From: Gammaproteobacteria bacterium RIFCSPHIGHO2_12_FULL_45_12
Lineage (GTDB): Bacteria; Pseudomonadota; Gammaproteobacteria; DSM-16500
NCBI GenBank assembly: GCA_001801665.1
Contig: MGYH01000045.1
Coordinates: 1-21,983 of the forward strand
Direction: 5' to 3'
DNA: 21,983 bases
Made by a program: the position numbers and the translations under genes. Below, one piece after another: positions 21,178 to 21,983 of the stretch; positions within the stretch are counted from its first letter, which is position 1, and each line of letters begins with the position of its first letter. The notes below the pieces were generated by a model. It made no database searches. It saw nothing but the letters and a program-made list of their open reading frames with translations, and had not been told where the DNA came from.

Positions 21178-21983
21178 TTACTGTGGTCTATAAGTCTGCC
21201 AGGCGGCGCTGACACGCGTGCAAATCACTGCCTCAGGAACTAAAGCGGTTTTACTTAAATAAATGCCGGGTGGATTGGCTAGGCACAGTTGCCAGTTATA
21301 ATAATTTAAAAACATTTCATCATGTTTGATGAATCGGGAGCTCATGAGGATCGGATTGGTACAGTTGCTATCTCGTAAATAAATAATCCCCTCCCCCTCA
21401 TATCTTAGATTAATATACCGGCTGTATTGGCCGACACCACCGACAATCAGTATGTTTTCCTTGTCTACTAGGTTTTGCAAGACAATGGGATCATTCTGAA
21501 CATTGCCGGTAGGATCGGTTGTCAGGCAAAGCGTGGTTATCTTTTCGGCTGCCAGTTTGCAGGTATATCGTGCGTCATTTGCATAGGTATTGAAGCTCGT
21601 GAGAGAGGGGATGGGATAGGGTGCATCGGCGGGCTTATCTTGATAAGTCAGCGCGCCAATTAATCCGTAGGTACCGCTTTGGGTGTATCCCGTTGGGCAG
21701 ATGGCAGCATAAGAGTTTAATACGAGGGTAGGAATCACAGCGTCAATGGTGTCCTTCCGTTTGACGGAGCAAACGTCAGGGCAAGAGGTGCTGGTCACGG
21801 TTTCACCCTGAGGCTCATTTTGATTCATGTCGCGGCAGATGATTTTTTCTGGGCAGTCTGGCGGATAGGCTGGATTATTGTTCCAAACAGAAAGAGGCCG
21901 CAGATTGGGGATACTTTGCTCCACCGTGGCCGGTGCGGCGGATTGCGTTCTAAACGGCAGGCCCTGTCTCAAGTCAACACTAT
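21178..21983 (-). CDS. Cysteine-rich exported protein, paralog 1 (5'-truncated by the window)
   Basis: The reading frame is open to the window edge, so the N-terminus and presumed signal peptide lie outside; SVDLRQGLPFRTQ lines up with SADIHKKLPFTKQ of paralog 2. The visible part has 267 residues: CPEKIICRD, TSCPDVCSVKRK, CPTGYTQSGTYG, YPIPSLTSFNTYANDARYTC, a run NDPIVLQNLVDKENILIVGG, then VGQYSRYINLRYEGEGIIYL and RDSNCT, and EMFLNYYNWQLC with GIYLSKTALVP...CTRVSAAW. This is the cleanest member of the family and defines the shared motifs. Secretion is inferred from the paralogs. Confidence 0.75.
   Translation of the reverse strand, partial: SVDLRQGLPFRTQSAAPATVEQSIPNLRPLSVWNNNPAYPPDCPEKIICRDMNQNEPQGETVTSTSCPDVCSVKRKDTIDAVIPTLVLNSYAAICPTGYTQSGTYGLIGALTYQDKPADAPYPIPSLTSFNTYANDARYTCKLAAEKITTLCLTTDPTGNVQNDPIVLQNLVDKENILIVGGVGQYSRYINLRYEGEGIIYLRDSNCTNPILMSSRFIKHDEMFLNYYNWQLCLANPPGIYLSKTALVPEAVICTRVSAAWQTYRPQ

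Overview
The window reads as a chromosomal segment of a gammaproteobacterium, most likely from the Legionellales (Coxiellaceae/Legionella side). Evidence for the class is the gene order ubiE-ubiJ-ubiB, the TIGR02449-zapA-fau cluster and an LptM-type lipoprotein gene directly before dapF. A PilP-like protein of the type IVb pilus/conjugation type and the AT-leaning composition fit Legionellales, but the order is an inference, not a proof. No rRNA, tRNA or CRISPR array was seen.

Layout. (1) 1-2996 is accessory: the end of a pilP-like gene, a MazF/PemK-type toxin with a ribbon-helix-helix antitoxin (minus strand), a TetR-family regulator behind a double palindromic operator, an unrecognised 174-residue protein, and the corpse of an AAA_14/DUF4143 ATPase with its middle deleted. 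(2) 3138-5779, minus strand, is core metabolism: pgi, a 41-residue LptM-like lipoprotein and dapF; pgi and the lipoprotein gene overlap by ATGA. (3) 5874-7009, plus strand, is the cell-division/one-carbon cluster: TIGR02449 protein, zapA and 5-formyltetrahydrofolate cyclo-ligase. (4) 7008-7464 is a cluster of palindromic repeats framed by a 25-bp direct repeat. (5) 7451-11306, minus strand, holds two small proteins and a compact NAD-dependent glutamate dehydrogenase, divergent from dacB (PBP4) at 11448-12968. (6) 12969-16215 is a second accessory island: a fusion of an AbiEi-like DNA-binding domain to a Fic domain, preceded by three 23-bp direct repeats and flanked by a 53-bp repeat, then an intact AAA_14/DUF4143 ATPase. 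(7) 16212-19190, minus strand, is the ubiE-ubiJ-ubiB ubiquinone operon. (8) 19250-21983, minus strand, is a tandem family of three paralogous cysteine-rich exported proteins, the first cut by the window edge, reading towards ubiE.

How the genes work together. The housekeeping blocks are compact, with 4-nt overlaps and short gaps. The accessory genes (two toxin-antitoxin-like loci, a regulator and two ATPases of one family, one of them dead) sit in the gaps next to repeats, which suggests repeated insertion and decay. The strongest candidates for something new are the AbiEi-Fic fusion with its iteron-like control region and flanking repeats, and the tandem cysteine-rich exported proteins, for which I recognise no family.
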